NCBI GenBank assembly: GCA_905182995.1
Contig: CAJJDP010000138.1
Coordinates: forward strand, 62,001 to 126,000
DNA: 64,000 nt
Direction: 5' to 3'
DNA from: Paramecium octaurelia
Taxonomy: Eukaryota > Ciliophora > Oligohymenophorea > Peniculida > Parameciidae
The translations under genes and the position numbers were made by a program. The notes under the pieces are model-generated. The model saw only the letters and a list, made by a program, of their open reading frames with translations. It had not been told where the DNA came from and made no database searches. Within the stretch, counting starts at the first letter, position 1. Every line of letters begins with the position of its first letter. Below, piece by piece: positions 49,667-62,284 of this stretch.

Positions 49667-50449
49667 ATGAGCATTTTTTTGAGGGAAGGAAAACAATTAT
49701 CCACTTATAAAGAATACAATACAAATTATTTCATCAAAAAGTATTATCGGGATGATTTCACAAAGTCACTTAAATCGTTTATAAAATATACAATGAATTG
49801 AATTATTTAAAAAAGAAATAATGCTAATATTTAAATACCAAGAGAGAAGCGCATATCAAATTCCTCTTCAATAAACAGTTAATTAATTAATAGATATTAG
49901 AGAGTACCCTATTTGCGCATTGTTCTAAATCAAAGGTTTAGAGGTCCAGTACGCCTATTTAGTAATTATAAATAATAAAATCATTCAATTCTTAAAAAGC
50001 TATATCTTCATGAACATTTTGGATATTAATTCCTCTACACAGAAGTGTTCAAAAAATGTGTTTGCAATTCTTGGGAAAGAGTATCAAAGCACTTTAATTC
50101 ATAATTAGAAATTATCCAAAATCCCAGATTAAATTGATTAATAAAAGAATTGAAGACCCATATAAAAGATATAGTTTCAGATGGGTAAATGCTCGCCTTA
50201 TTTAAACTTAAATCATCACTATGTGTTTAACATTAATTAATCTTCACTTAACTGCACTTAAAATATATTTAAGGGCTACATTCTAATTTAGAAAATAAAA
50301 ATAATAATGATATTAAAAAGACCAAATAGTTGCTGATCATCAATTAAAATATAATTTATGATGTTTTCAGATTCTTTGTTTAATCCAACATCTTGAAGTA
50401 GGTGATAAAGAATAATACCTATTTACTTTAATTAATTTATATTACTTGA
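49667..50449 (+). CDS. Hypothetical gene, exon structure unresolved
   Basis: The stretch reads well in one plus frame (RFRGPVRLFSNYK, SILKKLYLHEHFGYQFLYTE, then LIKELKTHIKDIVSDG), but two in-frame TGAs (near 49799 and 50132) need introns I cannot place with confidence. A 28-base intron at 50068-50095 gives an alternative, also plausible, 3' exon (SQIKLINKRIEDPYKRYSF). The minus strand is open here too. Basic, helical, no recognised domain. Confidence 0.4.
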
Positions 50450-50945
50450 GATTATGCCTAACATAAGTTTCCTTCATAACTTTATATAAAACATATAAAA
50501 TAAATATGCTTGAATAAATCTATTGAATTATTGATTGAGGTATAAGGAAGTGGGATTTATTTAGGAAATTAAATTAATATTTGAATTATGGATACTTTTG
50601 GGAGCAAATTATAAAGTACTAATAAAAAGATTGTTGGGAAACTTATTTAAGAGGATCAAATTAAATTCTAGTTTCCATAATGGTACACCATTAAATTTTA
50701 TTCATTTAAATTTACAAAAACCTAACTATCCCAATCTGAAATTAATGCTTATTTTTATTTTTAATTAAATATTCAATAAGCATATAATTTATCCTAATTC
50801 AATTCTTGGTTCAGTTGTTTAATGATGTTTAATGTTTAATTTGTCAGTTGAATTTAGGACTGATCAGATTATGAAAATAGTAATTTCCTTAAAATTTATG
50901 AATTCATCATCATTTTATTTTAATTAATTTTCTAATTAAGTAATT
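50450..50945. other. Intergenic stretch
   Basis: 496 AT-rich bases between two plus-strand genes. The true 5' exon of the next gene may lie in its right end. Nothing else supported. Confidence 0.3.
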
Positions 50946-53133
50946 ATGGACTTTGTAAATGAGAAGTATGCTGTCATTCCAAAATCGTTGAAGGTAAAAT
51001 TAATTCTTTAAGTGAGAGTGATGAAGAAATTCAAAAAAATATGGCACCAGAATGTAATTCATTTGTGGATAGGGCTAAATTTTTATTGATAAATGGATAA
51101 AGTTTCCAAAAATCGTTTGTGGCAAAAAATATTCAAGAATCTTTATCTGATCCCAAAGGCGCATTATAATTATTAGAAATAATTGCTAATCAATTACATT
51201 CATTGCATGATGAATCTTTGCTAAAAGAATACATTAAAGCAGTGAGTGAAATTTTCAATAAAATCCAAGTATGAGAATTAACATTATTAGATCCCCAATC
51301 AAATAAAATAGTCTTATAGTGACATTTGCTTCAATATTTTTACAAAACAATATCAATAATATGAGATCATTAATTCTTGTGCCGATATCTTAAAATATTT
51401 AGATGATCTTGACATTTATAAAGAAGGCTTGTATCTTGAGACTGATAATCAAATGTACCAAATATTAAAGATAATCGAAATATATTATCATAAATTTACA
51501 CCTGAATTAAAAAAATAGGCTCACCTTCAAATTAAATCCAGTATGAAGCATAAAGATGAACGAGTTCGCAAGATTATTTCAGAAATATTGCTCAGTAATC
51601 AATAATTATTAAAATCTATATTACACGAATTTGATTGGATTGATAAATTTACAACCTTAATATACGATTCATCAAAAGATGTTAGAATGAGTTCGGCCAA
51701 ATTTTTTTTAGCTACTTATGATCTGAATGAAGAAATTCATAAATCCAGATTACAACTTTTGTTAGAAAATATAATCAAGTAATTAGATTCTTCATAGTTT
51801 GAGTTCTGCCAATCAATTTCATAATATGTATAATATTTCTGTAATATTTAGAGTTTAAATCAAGACACTTTATAATCGCTTTTCATTGAAAAAATAAGCG
51901 ATATAATTAGCAATAATAATGATAACCAATTTCGATTTTTAGAAACCTTACATTCATATTATTCAATAATAAAGTAGTTTAATGAGAAACACTCTATATA
52001 GATAGATGATATGCTATTAAATTCGATATAAATTCTTTCAGAGGAGATGCGAAATTATGACATCTTAAAGTGTTTGTCAAATTTATATTCCAGTTTATCT
52101 TAGGATATGTAATTTAAAGTAATTTAAAAACTATTTGTTAATTTTGAATTGAATTAGCTTATATTTATTCCTTATTTATCTGAAATCATTGAAAAAGCAA
52201 ACTTGATAAATAAGAATAAAATTTGGCTATAGTAACTTTAAACAATTTATGAATTGTTCAAAAGAAATGTCTTTCAATACGAAACTAAAGGATTGTGGAA
52301 TGAAATATCTAATATGATTGACATAATGATAATAATATCCAGAATTTTATTTTTACAGAAGGATTTTCTATAGTAATGTTTAAAAATGAGTCACATGGGT
52401 TCAAAATTTATAAGAGAAAAGATCATGAATTTATTAATAGAAAGGATTATTGAATTAGACTCACTCGAAAGTAGAGATTCAATAATACAAAATTATTTAG
52501 GATTTATTAATCATTCAAATTACTAATTAAGATAATTATCAATAGAATTCATTTTTAAATTATGTTAATAAAGATCGAGGAAGTTCTTTATATCTAACAA
52601 TTTGATCAACATATTATAGTTGCAATATGATGCTGTTGCGTTAGTAAGAGCTAAAATTCCAAAATTACTTTTTTAAATGAAGTTATTATTTTGGAATGAT
52701 GAAAAAGAAATTCTCAGCAGGATTGCATAAATCTTCCAAAACCTGATGAATGATAAGAAATTATCCATTCAATAAGTACATACTTATATAATAAGATTTC
52801 CAAAGAATTTTGGGCTGAATTATTGAATGTGTAATTTTTGAACGCGTAGAAAACTATTGAACAAAACTAAATAATGGATGAAAGGGAATAATAAGAATAT
52901 GCAAATTTAAAAGTATAAAGAAATAATATAAGGTCATTAAATAGCAGTTGTTGCTTAATCCTAAAAATCTAAAGAATGATGTTAGCAAATCCAGAAATCA
53001 AACTCCCACAACAAGATTGCCACCATTAAATAAAAGATAGAATAATTTCTTGTAGATTCCCAAAGGCGCTTAACCTAGAAAAATTTCTGCTCAAAGAGCT
53101 ATTTTATCAAAGTCTCCACAACCCTTTAAATGA
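50946..53133 (+). CDS. Helical-repeat (HEAT/ARM-like) regulatory protein
   Basis: About 690-700 residues ending at TGA 53131-53133. Three introns are clear: 51269-51290 (22 bases), 52776-52795 (20) and 52913-52932 (20). The body is a series of amphipathic helical pairs (LQLLEIIANQLHSLHDESLL; DERVRKIISEILLSNQQLL; KDVRMSSAKFFLATYDLNEE), as in HEAT/ARM solenoids of phosphatase regulatory subunits. The C-terminal 80 residues are basic and Pro/Gln-rich (TRLPPLNKRQNNF). The beginning is uncertain: ATG 50946 is in a different frame from the main one, so a 5' intron or a later start (ATG near 51040) is needed. PP4/PP2A-regulator-like is a suggestion only. Confidence 0.6.
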
Positions 53134-53151
53134 TTTATTATATATTTTAAA

Positions 53152-53994
53152 ATGTTCACATTTCGAACAATTTATAAATACGCCACCTAAACAGTTGACA
53201 CAGAAGCTCTATTAAAGAAACTCTAGACAAAGTCTTTAGTCACCTTAACTAGGGACAATTATTAATTGAACATGGGTTTACTGATCTAAAGAGATATAAT
53301 ATTTCTTCATTATACAGAAGAGGAGATGAAACTTAGAAAATTTAGATACTAATTAGGTAAGATTTAAGGTATAAAATGTTAATAGAAAAAAGAAACAATT
53401 ATATTGCAAAATTACCAAAGGAATTGCATGAATATACTCATTTTACTGGAGATTAAAACGTTTTTGGAGACGATGCTCCAACCCATGTAAGATTGGTTGG
53501 AGACGTCAGAACAGTATTTTTGGAAAACAGTAAATTCTTTAAGCATTGCGGTAAATAGACAAGCTGATTCTTAGATCCAAATGAAAAGAATAATAAGCTG
53601 ATATAATACAATTCTCTACATACTGTTTACTTATTAGTAAAATAAAATGGAGTTTGGGGATTTCCAAATATCAACATTGAAGAAAAAGAAACTTTTTAAG
53701 AAACACAAACAAAATTATTCGAAAAAATGACACAAAATACTTGGCAAGTATTAATACCATCTCATTTAGGTATATTATTTCAATAGAGATCCAAGATTAG
53801 TGACTGTCAATCAGAATTCTGATGAAAATTCAAAAATTAAAGGAGTCAAAACAATCTATTTTTAGGCAAAACATTTGTAAGGAAAAGTCAAGATATTCGG
53901 GTACGATGATTGGGCCTGGGCTTCCAGATTAGAAATGAACAAATACCTAACAGAAAATGCTTATAATTAGGTTATTCATGCTTTAGATTTGTGA
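53152..53994 (+). CDS. MRPL46: Mitochondrial large-subunit ribosomal protein mL46
   Basis: 256 residues after removing introns 53357-53385 (29 bases), 53551-53574 (24) and 53770-53788 (19, very short). Begins MFTFRTIYKYATQ, a basic, hydroxylated leader that fits a mitochondrial targeting sequence. A Nudix-like fold follows: SLHTVYLLVKQNGVWGFPNI with an acidic helix after it (EEKETFQETQTKL), then KTIYFQAKHLQGKV and DDWAWASRLEMNKYL at the C-terminus. This order and length fit mL46, a non-catalytic Nudix-fold protein of the mitoribosome. It starts 18 bases after the preceding stop. A true Nudix hydrolase is less likely because the GX5EX7REUXEEXGU box is not intact. Confidence 0.7.
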
Positions 53995-54140
53995 GTTATA
54001 TATTTTAAGTATATTTAAGAAGATTGTATAATTTTCTATTCTGATGATAAAGTAATTAACAAACGATATATTAATCAAATTTTAAACTTAGGTTTCAAAG
54101 ACTTCTTTTTTGGAAATATTTCTCTATTCTCTTTATCACA

Positions 54141-54661
54141 ATGAGGTTCTTGTAAAGAATAACTAATATTTCTTAATGGTTATTTCGTTATCAATTCGAT
54201 TGAATAATTGTGTCTTTTCTATAAAGGAGTATTAGTCTAGAATTCTTCATTAATATTATTTGAGATTTATTTCAGCTTCTTTTTCAAATCTTAATTCGTA
54301 GAACTTAATTTTTATATAGTAACTTAATGCTCATGATGAACCAATTTTAAAGCTTAAATTTCTTAACCATAACCATCCAAATTTTTTGCCAAAAACCTTT
54401 CGAATTAAAACAATTGTTTATTTATGTTGCTGATCATCTAATTATGATCTATTTTCAAATTTATTTCTCGAATTACCCAAGCACAAAGCTGTTTATACTC
54501 TATTAATACAATTTCTAAGATATTGTTGCTTGTGTGTGATTTTTTTGATAAACAATTTTATTAAGATCCCCCACTAAAATGAAGATAAATTTAACTACTT
54601 GAAAGGCACTCTTAATGGAGTTATTGATTATTCTGATTTACAGGAGGCTCTATAATTTTGA
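54141..54661 (+). other. Possible coding remnant, unresolved
   Basis: One plus frame is open except for TGA near 54207 and 54446 and contains protein-like stretches (LNAHDEPILKLKFLNHNHPN, ELPKHKAVYTLLIQFL, GVIDYSDLQEAL). No introns removing both stops could be placed. It may be a gene with unusual exons or a decayed gene. Confidence 0.25.
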
Positions 54662-55090
54662 GAAATGTTTGAAATTGTACTCATTATTGTCTTCATATTA
54701 TTCGTTAAAATAATAATCAAAATTATATATTATTAGAAAACACTAATTATCAAAAATGTTTATTATTATTAGAGTCAAATGGCATAACATCATTTTATTT
54801 TTAGGCAGAATGAAAATTAACCATTTTGATCTTAGTTGAAATTATTAATAAAGAGGGTAATAACTATAGAAATACATTCAAAAAAAGACACCTTACACAT
54901 TTAACATTAAAGACATTTCTTACAATTATTAATCTTAAGTTGTTAAAATAAGGATTGCCATTTAAGAACACACAAGTTTCTCTTATCAAAACTCACAAAT
55001 GATATTATAATTATTTAGGTTATTTGTTTATAACTTTCATCATTGAATGTATTCCTTAAGTCATTATTTGTATTTTACCTTCAACGCTGA

Positions 55091-55555
55091 TTATTTCAAT
55101 ATTTTTTGTTGCTTTCAATTTATACTCTGTTAGATGATTATTTTTTTGTTAATAATCATTTCTTGAGTGTTTTCATTAGCAATATTTTTTCAAAATTAAG
55201 AATACTAATTTTGGGTTATTAATACTACTTCTACCCTAGCCTTGAGTTGAATAATCATAATTCTTAGTATAATTTATCACAAGTACCATTGAATTATTTT
55301 GGACCTTTTAATATTAATTTTGTAACATATATAAAAAAAATATATCGAAATTTGATAAAATAGAATATTTATAATAATTAATTACCAGAATTAATTCTGA
55401 TAATTATTCAATCAAAGCTGGATGATCAACATGCTGAACCGTAAATGCTTAATCATATAGAGTTCATAAAAAGCAATTTTGGAAAAATGCGAAAAATATA
55501 TTGGGCATAAATAATATTGGTTAGTAATCATATGATAGAGAGGTTGAAAATCTGA
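55091..55555 (+). CDS. Probable 3' exon(s) of a hypothetical gene
   Basis: A 154-codon plus frame with good protein character (YQYYFYPSLELNNHNSQYNL; LILIIIQSKLDDQHAEPQML; NHIEFIKSNFGKMRKIYWAQ) ends at TGA 55553-55555. No ATG lies near its left end, so an upstream exon is expected around 54,800-55,080, where another frame (RVITIEIHSKKDTLHI) is open. No domain recognised. Confidence 0.35.
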
Positions 55556-55777
55556 TTTAATAATATGAAAGAATTAGAACTTATGAGATAAATAAATCAA
55601 TAATAATTCTAATACTTTTTAAATTTAAATTAATCTTAGAATGCTTATTATAAATTCAAGTTCATGACAAGAAATTTACACCTTCTACAACCTGATTTAT
55701 TTAATCTAATGAACTCTTTGCTTGTAAAATTGCCTAACCTTATACTTGATTAAAATTATTTTTCAAATAGAGTTCAA

Positions 55778-58700
55778 TCACAAGTTCATTTTGATAATTA
55801 GAGGAGTTACTTAACACGATTTAAGGATCACCTCTTATTTAATATATATCTACAAGATATTCATCAGATCTATCATCTTAATTAATATTAACGGATAAGT
55901 ATGGCTAAATTTAAGAAAAGAAATTACATAATTAGATCCAGCATTTTTGTTGAATATCATAAAAAAGTCTTCACTGGTGATTTGCTTATGATAATTTGCT
56001 GAAATAGAATGCGTAAATGATATAATTTTCGCAGATGATGGTCGACCACTTGGTAGAGGATAAATTCCAATCACTACTTTGTATCCATCTGTGTAAGGGA
56101 TTGCCGCGTTACCTTCTATGTAAGTAACTTTGTTTAGAGCAGGCCAATTTCCATAAGGGGTTAAAACATATAATAAGGATGTACTTGATTTTTTAATAGG
56201 AAGCCCAAATGCTGGTCTTGATGCATCTAAGTCAAAAGCAAATACATATTGAGCTTAATTATTAGTGGTAACCAGCACATTAAGTTATAAAATGCTTCCG
56301 TTTAATTAAGATGAAATAACCTTCACTTATTAAAACTTTGTGTCTTAATTGATAAAGAATTAATCATCAGAGAAATTGATAAGTTTAAATAATTCATTGG
56401 AAGTTTTAAGTAACTCTCCTTAATCATTATATGTAAAATGAGCAAAATAGATGCCATTGTTTATATCAGTAAATAGGAGGGTAGAATATTCATTGTTACT
56501 AATTTTGTATTTGATAAGGTCAAAATCACCTATGAATAATTAGCTTGTTGCAACATATTGGTTATTAATAACATACTTATGAGAAATGGTGAATTGAGTG
56601 CCATCATCATCCAAGTTTGCCACAACTATAAAATTTTGCTAAACAGAATAATTATCAAGACTATTTAAAATGATGATATTTTTTGAATCAGGCATGTAAG
56701 TTTTTGAGATCTTTTACAACCCTTTGAAAGTTGAGATACCTTGTCTAAATTGAGAGCAAGCATCTTAGTACTTACATTTATGAATAAATAAACCTGCCTC
56801 ATTTTTAGCATTTTAAAAAGCTGACAAGATGAAATTATAATCTGCTGAAATAGAAATAGAGTTGCAGCTTTCACTTTTCAAGTTCATTAAAATTCTAAGC
56901 TTGAATTTTCCATTTATATCTTCAAACCACAAAGCGTTTCTTGTTTAGTATACTTATCCAGCTAATCCAAAAGATGCACCATCCATAACTTGATCATAGT
57001 CTTAACCATCTCTAACCTTGTAAATATTAGATAATATATTAAATGATCCTGTACATTAAGAGCATTTTATATCAAAATTTGTAACTTAACCTGAATACCA
57101 ATCTGTTCCCATATTTATATATTAAACTCCAGATTATTTAACAAACTGGAATATCTTCTTTTTACTATCAAATAAGGATTGTTAAATGAATAAATAGCTT
57201 TAGGTGTTGAGGATAGTCATTAAAGATTATTGAGTCAAAGGAGTAACACCAGGAAAACCAGCGATCTATATTGCAACAATTTAATTATTAACGTATTCCG
57301 CTTAATCTGCTTTTGGAGTGAAGTTAAGGAAAGGTTTTGAGTAAATGCAGACAAATTAATGTTGAGTATTATTTTTGTAATACAAAAACATTTAATCTCC
57401 TCCATCAACAGCAAAGTCAAAACTCAATCCATCCTTTACAAGTCCTTTTGTTTCTATAACTTTTTTTAAAGAATTGTGAACTAAGACATTTGGCTCATAA
57501 ACTAATATAACTGTTTATAACCCATCAGTCGCTCTTAAATATAGCCATCCTTTTTGAAATGAATAATCTACAGTTAAAGGTTTTTAGAGTTTATAATTGA
57601 ACAATGGAAGGTCTTTTAGTTTAAATATGTTTTAAAGATGTTAGTAATTATATTCTTCAATTTGATCCACACCTTTCAAAGATTTTACAACAAAAAAGGT
57701 GTTAACTCCAATAGCTACTCCTAACTCTGTTCCAGCTGAAATTAAAATTTCTTTGTATATCTCAAAGGAAGGAGAATATTTGTTTGAGAAGGTTCCAACC
57801 AGCAAAGAAGTTTCGGTTTATATAAATACCAAATTATTACCTTTTTTTCCAAAAACCTTTATTGGAGTAAAAGATCCTTTAATTTCAAATCTTTGTATCT
57901 AATTCGAACCAATTATCAACAATAATTTGTATGGTATATATAATTAGTATATTGAAACTCTCTTTAATCCAGATTAGACTATATAAATATTATCATTGAT
58001 TATTGCTACTGATGATATCTTATTTAAAAAACTTGTATCATCAAACATAAGTCTAAAAACATTTGAGATCTACCCATCGATAACTGAATATATGTTGACT
58101 GTAAACTATGAGTTTTGATGAACAATTATTAATTAATTAGCAAAAGTGAACCATGAAAAGTGACCCACATTTTGATCTATGATAGAGGGAAATGCAAATG
58201 TGTTGTAGTTTTAGCATTCTGTGACTTCCAAGGTTGGATATTTTTGCTGGCAAGTGTATATATAGACTATTTTAGTCTATACTTAAAACAAAATATAAAA
58301 TTGGGATGCATTTTCGTTGACCAATATATCTGAGTAAATAACATCTTTAGGATCCGGCATATGAATATTTTCTATTGATAATTTCATCACCTATTAAATT
58401 GTGTAAGATATCTTGCCTTGTAATTCATTCTCTACTTAATCTATTGACGTAAACTGTAAATTAGGTCCTGAAGCAATTTATTCTAAAGGCAATGGATTAG
58501 ATGGAATTGTGATAATAGGATTAATTGGGTTATTATTAAAGTTAAGAATTTATGGGTCATTCTACTTAAGAACTTTTAAGTTAATTGTCAATGAGCATTG
58601 TTTTGATGGCTATTCTATAGTTTCAGCTCTAAGAGTAACAATTTTATTATTAGAGGTAGCTTTCTCCTGTCTATTCAATCTTAATAAACCATCATTAAGG

Positions 58701-60082
58701 AAAAATCGTTTTGCAGTTAAAGAATTGATGCCAATAATATCTTCGTAATTGGGATTAGCCAATATTTTATCCAGATCTTCCTCCTGTGAAATGACCTTTT
58801 TTCCATTTTCTACTTTGTAAATATATATTGTTTTTCTGATCTTAAGAACAATATAATTTTGAGTCAATTTAATTTAAAATGTATTGTACCATTCTATAAC
58901 AGGTATTTATATTCCAAATTTTACTACTTCATTTTCGAACAATATCAGTTTATTTGTATAAACGAGAACCATCCTCTTAGTAACAGTCCCATCCTTATTA
59001 ATTGAATTATGAATATTAAACCCAAAACAAGTAGTTATATAGACAGGTGTAATAACATTGTATAAATTCCACTCTAAGCTTTTATCCTTAAAAACAAGTA
59101 CATATACACCCTCAAATGCATCTAAAACATTTATTCTACCATTAGCTTCTATTATTAAATCGACCAATGAAAAAGTAAATTTACCCTCATCAACTCCTAA
59201 TAATTTTGCTAAAATTGTTTTTGTTAAAACTGTAACAGGAGTTGGCTACTAAAGTGTAAATTTGCTTGTAAATGAAAATACATTTATTATGCTATCTTTC
59301 TCTAAAATCAAATTCTGTACTGCCTTTTCAGTTCCCCAAGCGGGTTCACTCCTAAATAATAAGAGTGCTTCATTCTAATTTTCAAATGTAGACTTATGGA
59401 ATTATAGTATTCTATATTATGTATCATTGTAATCTTATGTATCTTCATATAATTCAATTCCAAAATAACTCTCTTCTTCTACATCTATTATAAAGAAACC
59501 ACTCAAAGGAGTTTCTGTTAGGTCAGAATAAGGCAAAGTGCAATCAATAATTACTTTTGTTTCTGACAGGAAATCCAAATCAAAACATGTAAAGTTATCT
59601 GTAATTTCTCTCACTCTGATGGATTCATTAAAAATTGGAACGTTTACTTGATTTAAAATACCACTAAAATTATAGTTTCTATTACTCTTTGGAATATAAA
59701 ATTTGAAAATATGTTTAGTTCTGACCCAAAGCTGCAAAAGCGTTAGCCCAACCTCCATTATCGTTTTAATGTAAGGGTTTTAGAGAAAGAATCTTCACCT
59801 CTAATCAATTTAAAATAATTTCATACCTAATGCATTTTTTGATGAGCCAAGTTGATGTAAAGGATTTAAAACTTCAAAAAAATTGCTTTCTTGAGTAATG
59901 TTAAACTTTAAACCCTCTCCTGTAAAAAATACGGCGTTCATGTCCCATTCTTAAGTCTCATTTTCAGATGCAAATATATCGTAGTATTACACTTAGGAAA
60001 CTTTAATTAGAAATCATAATATACCACATGATGAAGCAGATGCGTATAAAATTATGCAGAATATAGTTAAGCCAATTTTCAT
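55778..60082 (-). CDS. Large secreted or surface protein with signal peptide
   Basis: About 1,350-1,400 residues from ATG 60082 to TGA 55778-55780, with several short introns (one clear at about 59999-60022, 24 bases). The N-terminus MKIGLTIFCIILYASASSC is a classical signal peptide. The rest is beta-rich with many aromatic and N-glycosylation-type positions, and repeated short strand patterns such as NYIVLKIRKTIYIYKVENGK and RMVLVYTNKLILFENEVV, as in multi-bladed propeller or beta-sandwich ectodomains. No TM segment or GPI-type tail is obvious at the C-terminus, so secretion or vacuolar delivery is likely. The family is not identified. A trichocyst, surface-antigen or lumenal protein is possible but not shown. 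Confidence 0.6.
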
Positions 60083-60578
60083 AAATAAAAAAATATTAAA
60101 ATATCTTCATGATTGAGTAGTTTAATAATAAAATCCCGATCAATTTCTATGTATATTCTAAAATCCTATTTTAGGCCGTATGAATTAAATTTATTCTTTA
60201 TTCAAAGTATCGGTTGCATACTCTATTTCATGAAAGGAAAATAAGCATTCTTATTGCTAATCATTATTAAATAATAATTGTAGGAAACATATATTTTAGT
60301 TTATCAACTTCATCAAAGAATAAAAATAAATTTCAGATTTACTTAAAATTGTTCAATAAGTATAGAATTATGAAAATAAACTATAGGTATTACTTTTATC
60401 AAACGTGATTATTTGAATGGACTCTTTTCAAGTATCTTGGGTAAAATAATTAACTACTTTTAGTTTAATATATTTATTAAAAATAAAAAATATATTATAG
60501 AGAATCAAATAATGCTCAATTAATTTTGGTCAATTGAATATAATAATAATGAAAATAATCAAAAAAATACATTTTTAT
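60083..60578. other. Intergenic stretch
   Basis: 496 AT-rich bases between two same-strand genes. No gene, RNA or repeat recognised. Confidence 0.35.
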
Positions 60579-62253
60579 TCATATTTTATCAATAATTAGA
60601 TATTGTTTTTCCTTACCATTTTTAAGAATTAATTTTTATTAAAACTTTCCTTGTTTAGGCTAAAATGACGGTATTTCAGGCAAAGGAGAGTATCTAGAAT
60701 TTTAAGATAGTCTAGCCTATTTAAGTAACAATGACTAATCAATAGCTTCTAATTTAATACTAGTGCTACCTTATTTTTATTCAGGTTTCATATTTAACAA
60801 TTTTTCAAGAGGATTTTAGTCATTTGGTAATTTTTATATCTTTTCTGATTTCTTAATTAATTTAGTTTTATCAAATGATTTATTTTTATGTAATTCTCTT
60901 TCAATTAAATAATTTATCCTTATTTGTAATTTTTTCTTTTCTTTGTGTTTTTCATCAGAATTCTCTAAAGTGAAAGAACTACAGTTTATAGTCTGATCAT
61001 TTTGTTTGATGCTTGTTTTTAATTTGTAAGATTATTGCAGATTACATACTAAATCATCTGGTAATAAAATGCTATTTTCTAATAAAAAGGATCTAGGTTT
61101 GGATCTGATCTAATGTTCATATGGAATTGGTTCTAAAGTCTCATAATGCATAGGCTTAGTTGATCTTTAAGTTGATTAGCTTTGATTTTCATATAATTAT
61201 ACTTAGATGGAATGAATTCTATTTCTATAATAATTTCTTTTCGATATAATTTCCAATAACAACTTATATTCCTTTAAATTAAAAACCTGATTAAATTTGG
61301 TAAAGAAAATCTTGAGCGGAAATTTCATTATTTTACAGTATTTGCTTGAACACTGAACCTAAAAAACTCTAATATTTTGCTTTTAAATGTATTCTTCAAA
61401 ACCAAAAATATCATTTTCTGATATTTCTGCAATAGGTTTGACTTGAGGTTTTTCTTTTGTAGATTCTGCCAACAATATAGATGGAATTTATTCAAAATGT
61501 CTCCTTTATATAGTTCCAACTTTTTTGCCGATTAACAATTTTCCTTCAAGAATAATGTACATGAATTCGAGGGAATCATTAATTGTATAGATTTTCTAAC
61601 CTTATTCGTATTATTGTGATTAAGCCACAGAAGATAATTCTTCAATGTCGTATAGTTATAATACATTTAATAATGGATGATTAATTTTTATCATTTTTTT
61701 TAGATTAGTTTAACGTGAGAATTTATGAAGAGATGCTCTAAAGATGAAGGCATTTATAATAATGAAGGTTGAATTCTTTTTTGTAATGTATTCTGATTTG
61801 TTAGGTGTAAGTTTCGTTAAGTTTTCTTCAAAGAGAGCATCAGCAACATTTGAAACATTGCATTGAGTTTCATTAATTTGCATTACTTACCCTTCTATAA
61901 TGAAATATAAAGCATTAGGTTCCTCATCTATTTTATTTTCTTTAGTTACTTTTTTTAACGATGATCATCTCATTAGGAACACTAATCAACTATGCAAATT
62001 ATGACAGTCTGAATAAGCATTCTTATCCGTGAAAATTTTTGATTTTTCTAAAGTAAGTGAATCCCATTAAATATTCATTGATAAAAATGATCTCTTCAAA
62101 AGTTCTATCATCAGATGGTTTATTGAGTATAGTCTTTAAATTTAAATTCAATGATTAGGATGAAGCTTAAGCTTTATATTTAAATATTAGGTTTTCATCA
62201 AGTTCCCATAAAGGCAAATCTAAATCATTAAATAATGATTTACTAGGTTTCAT
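60579..62253 (-). CDS. Cyclic-nucleotide-binding (CNB/cNMP) domain protein
   Basis: 550 residues from ATG 62253 to TGA 60579-60581 with one 22-base intron at 61928-61949. Two CNB-like beta barrels can be seen: the first at about residues 80-220 (NALYFIIEGQVMQINE), the second at about 235-330 (EQGQKIYTINDSLEFMYIIL followed by EGKLLIG, then ISENDIFGFEEYI where the phosphate-binding cassette lies). The cassette does not show a perfect GELALxxxxPRAA box, so nucleotide binding is uncertain. The C-terminal 220 residues are basic and low complexity. No kinase, channel or GEF domain is attached, so it resembles a regulatory-subunit-like or ciliary CNB protein. Confidence 0.75.
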
Positions 62254-62284
62254 TATATTAATTAAATTTATCAAATGAAATCAC

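Noticed and set aside
50040-50440. Minus-strand gene with SIYPSETISFIWVF-like translation
   Set aside because: Reads plausibly, but the plus strand gives equally good or better segments and continuity; kept only as a doubt in the plus-strand entry.
53152-53994. Active Nudix hydrolase
   Set aside because: The Nudix box is not intact and the length, leader and C-terminal order fit mL46 better.
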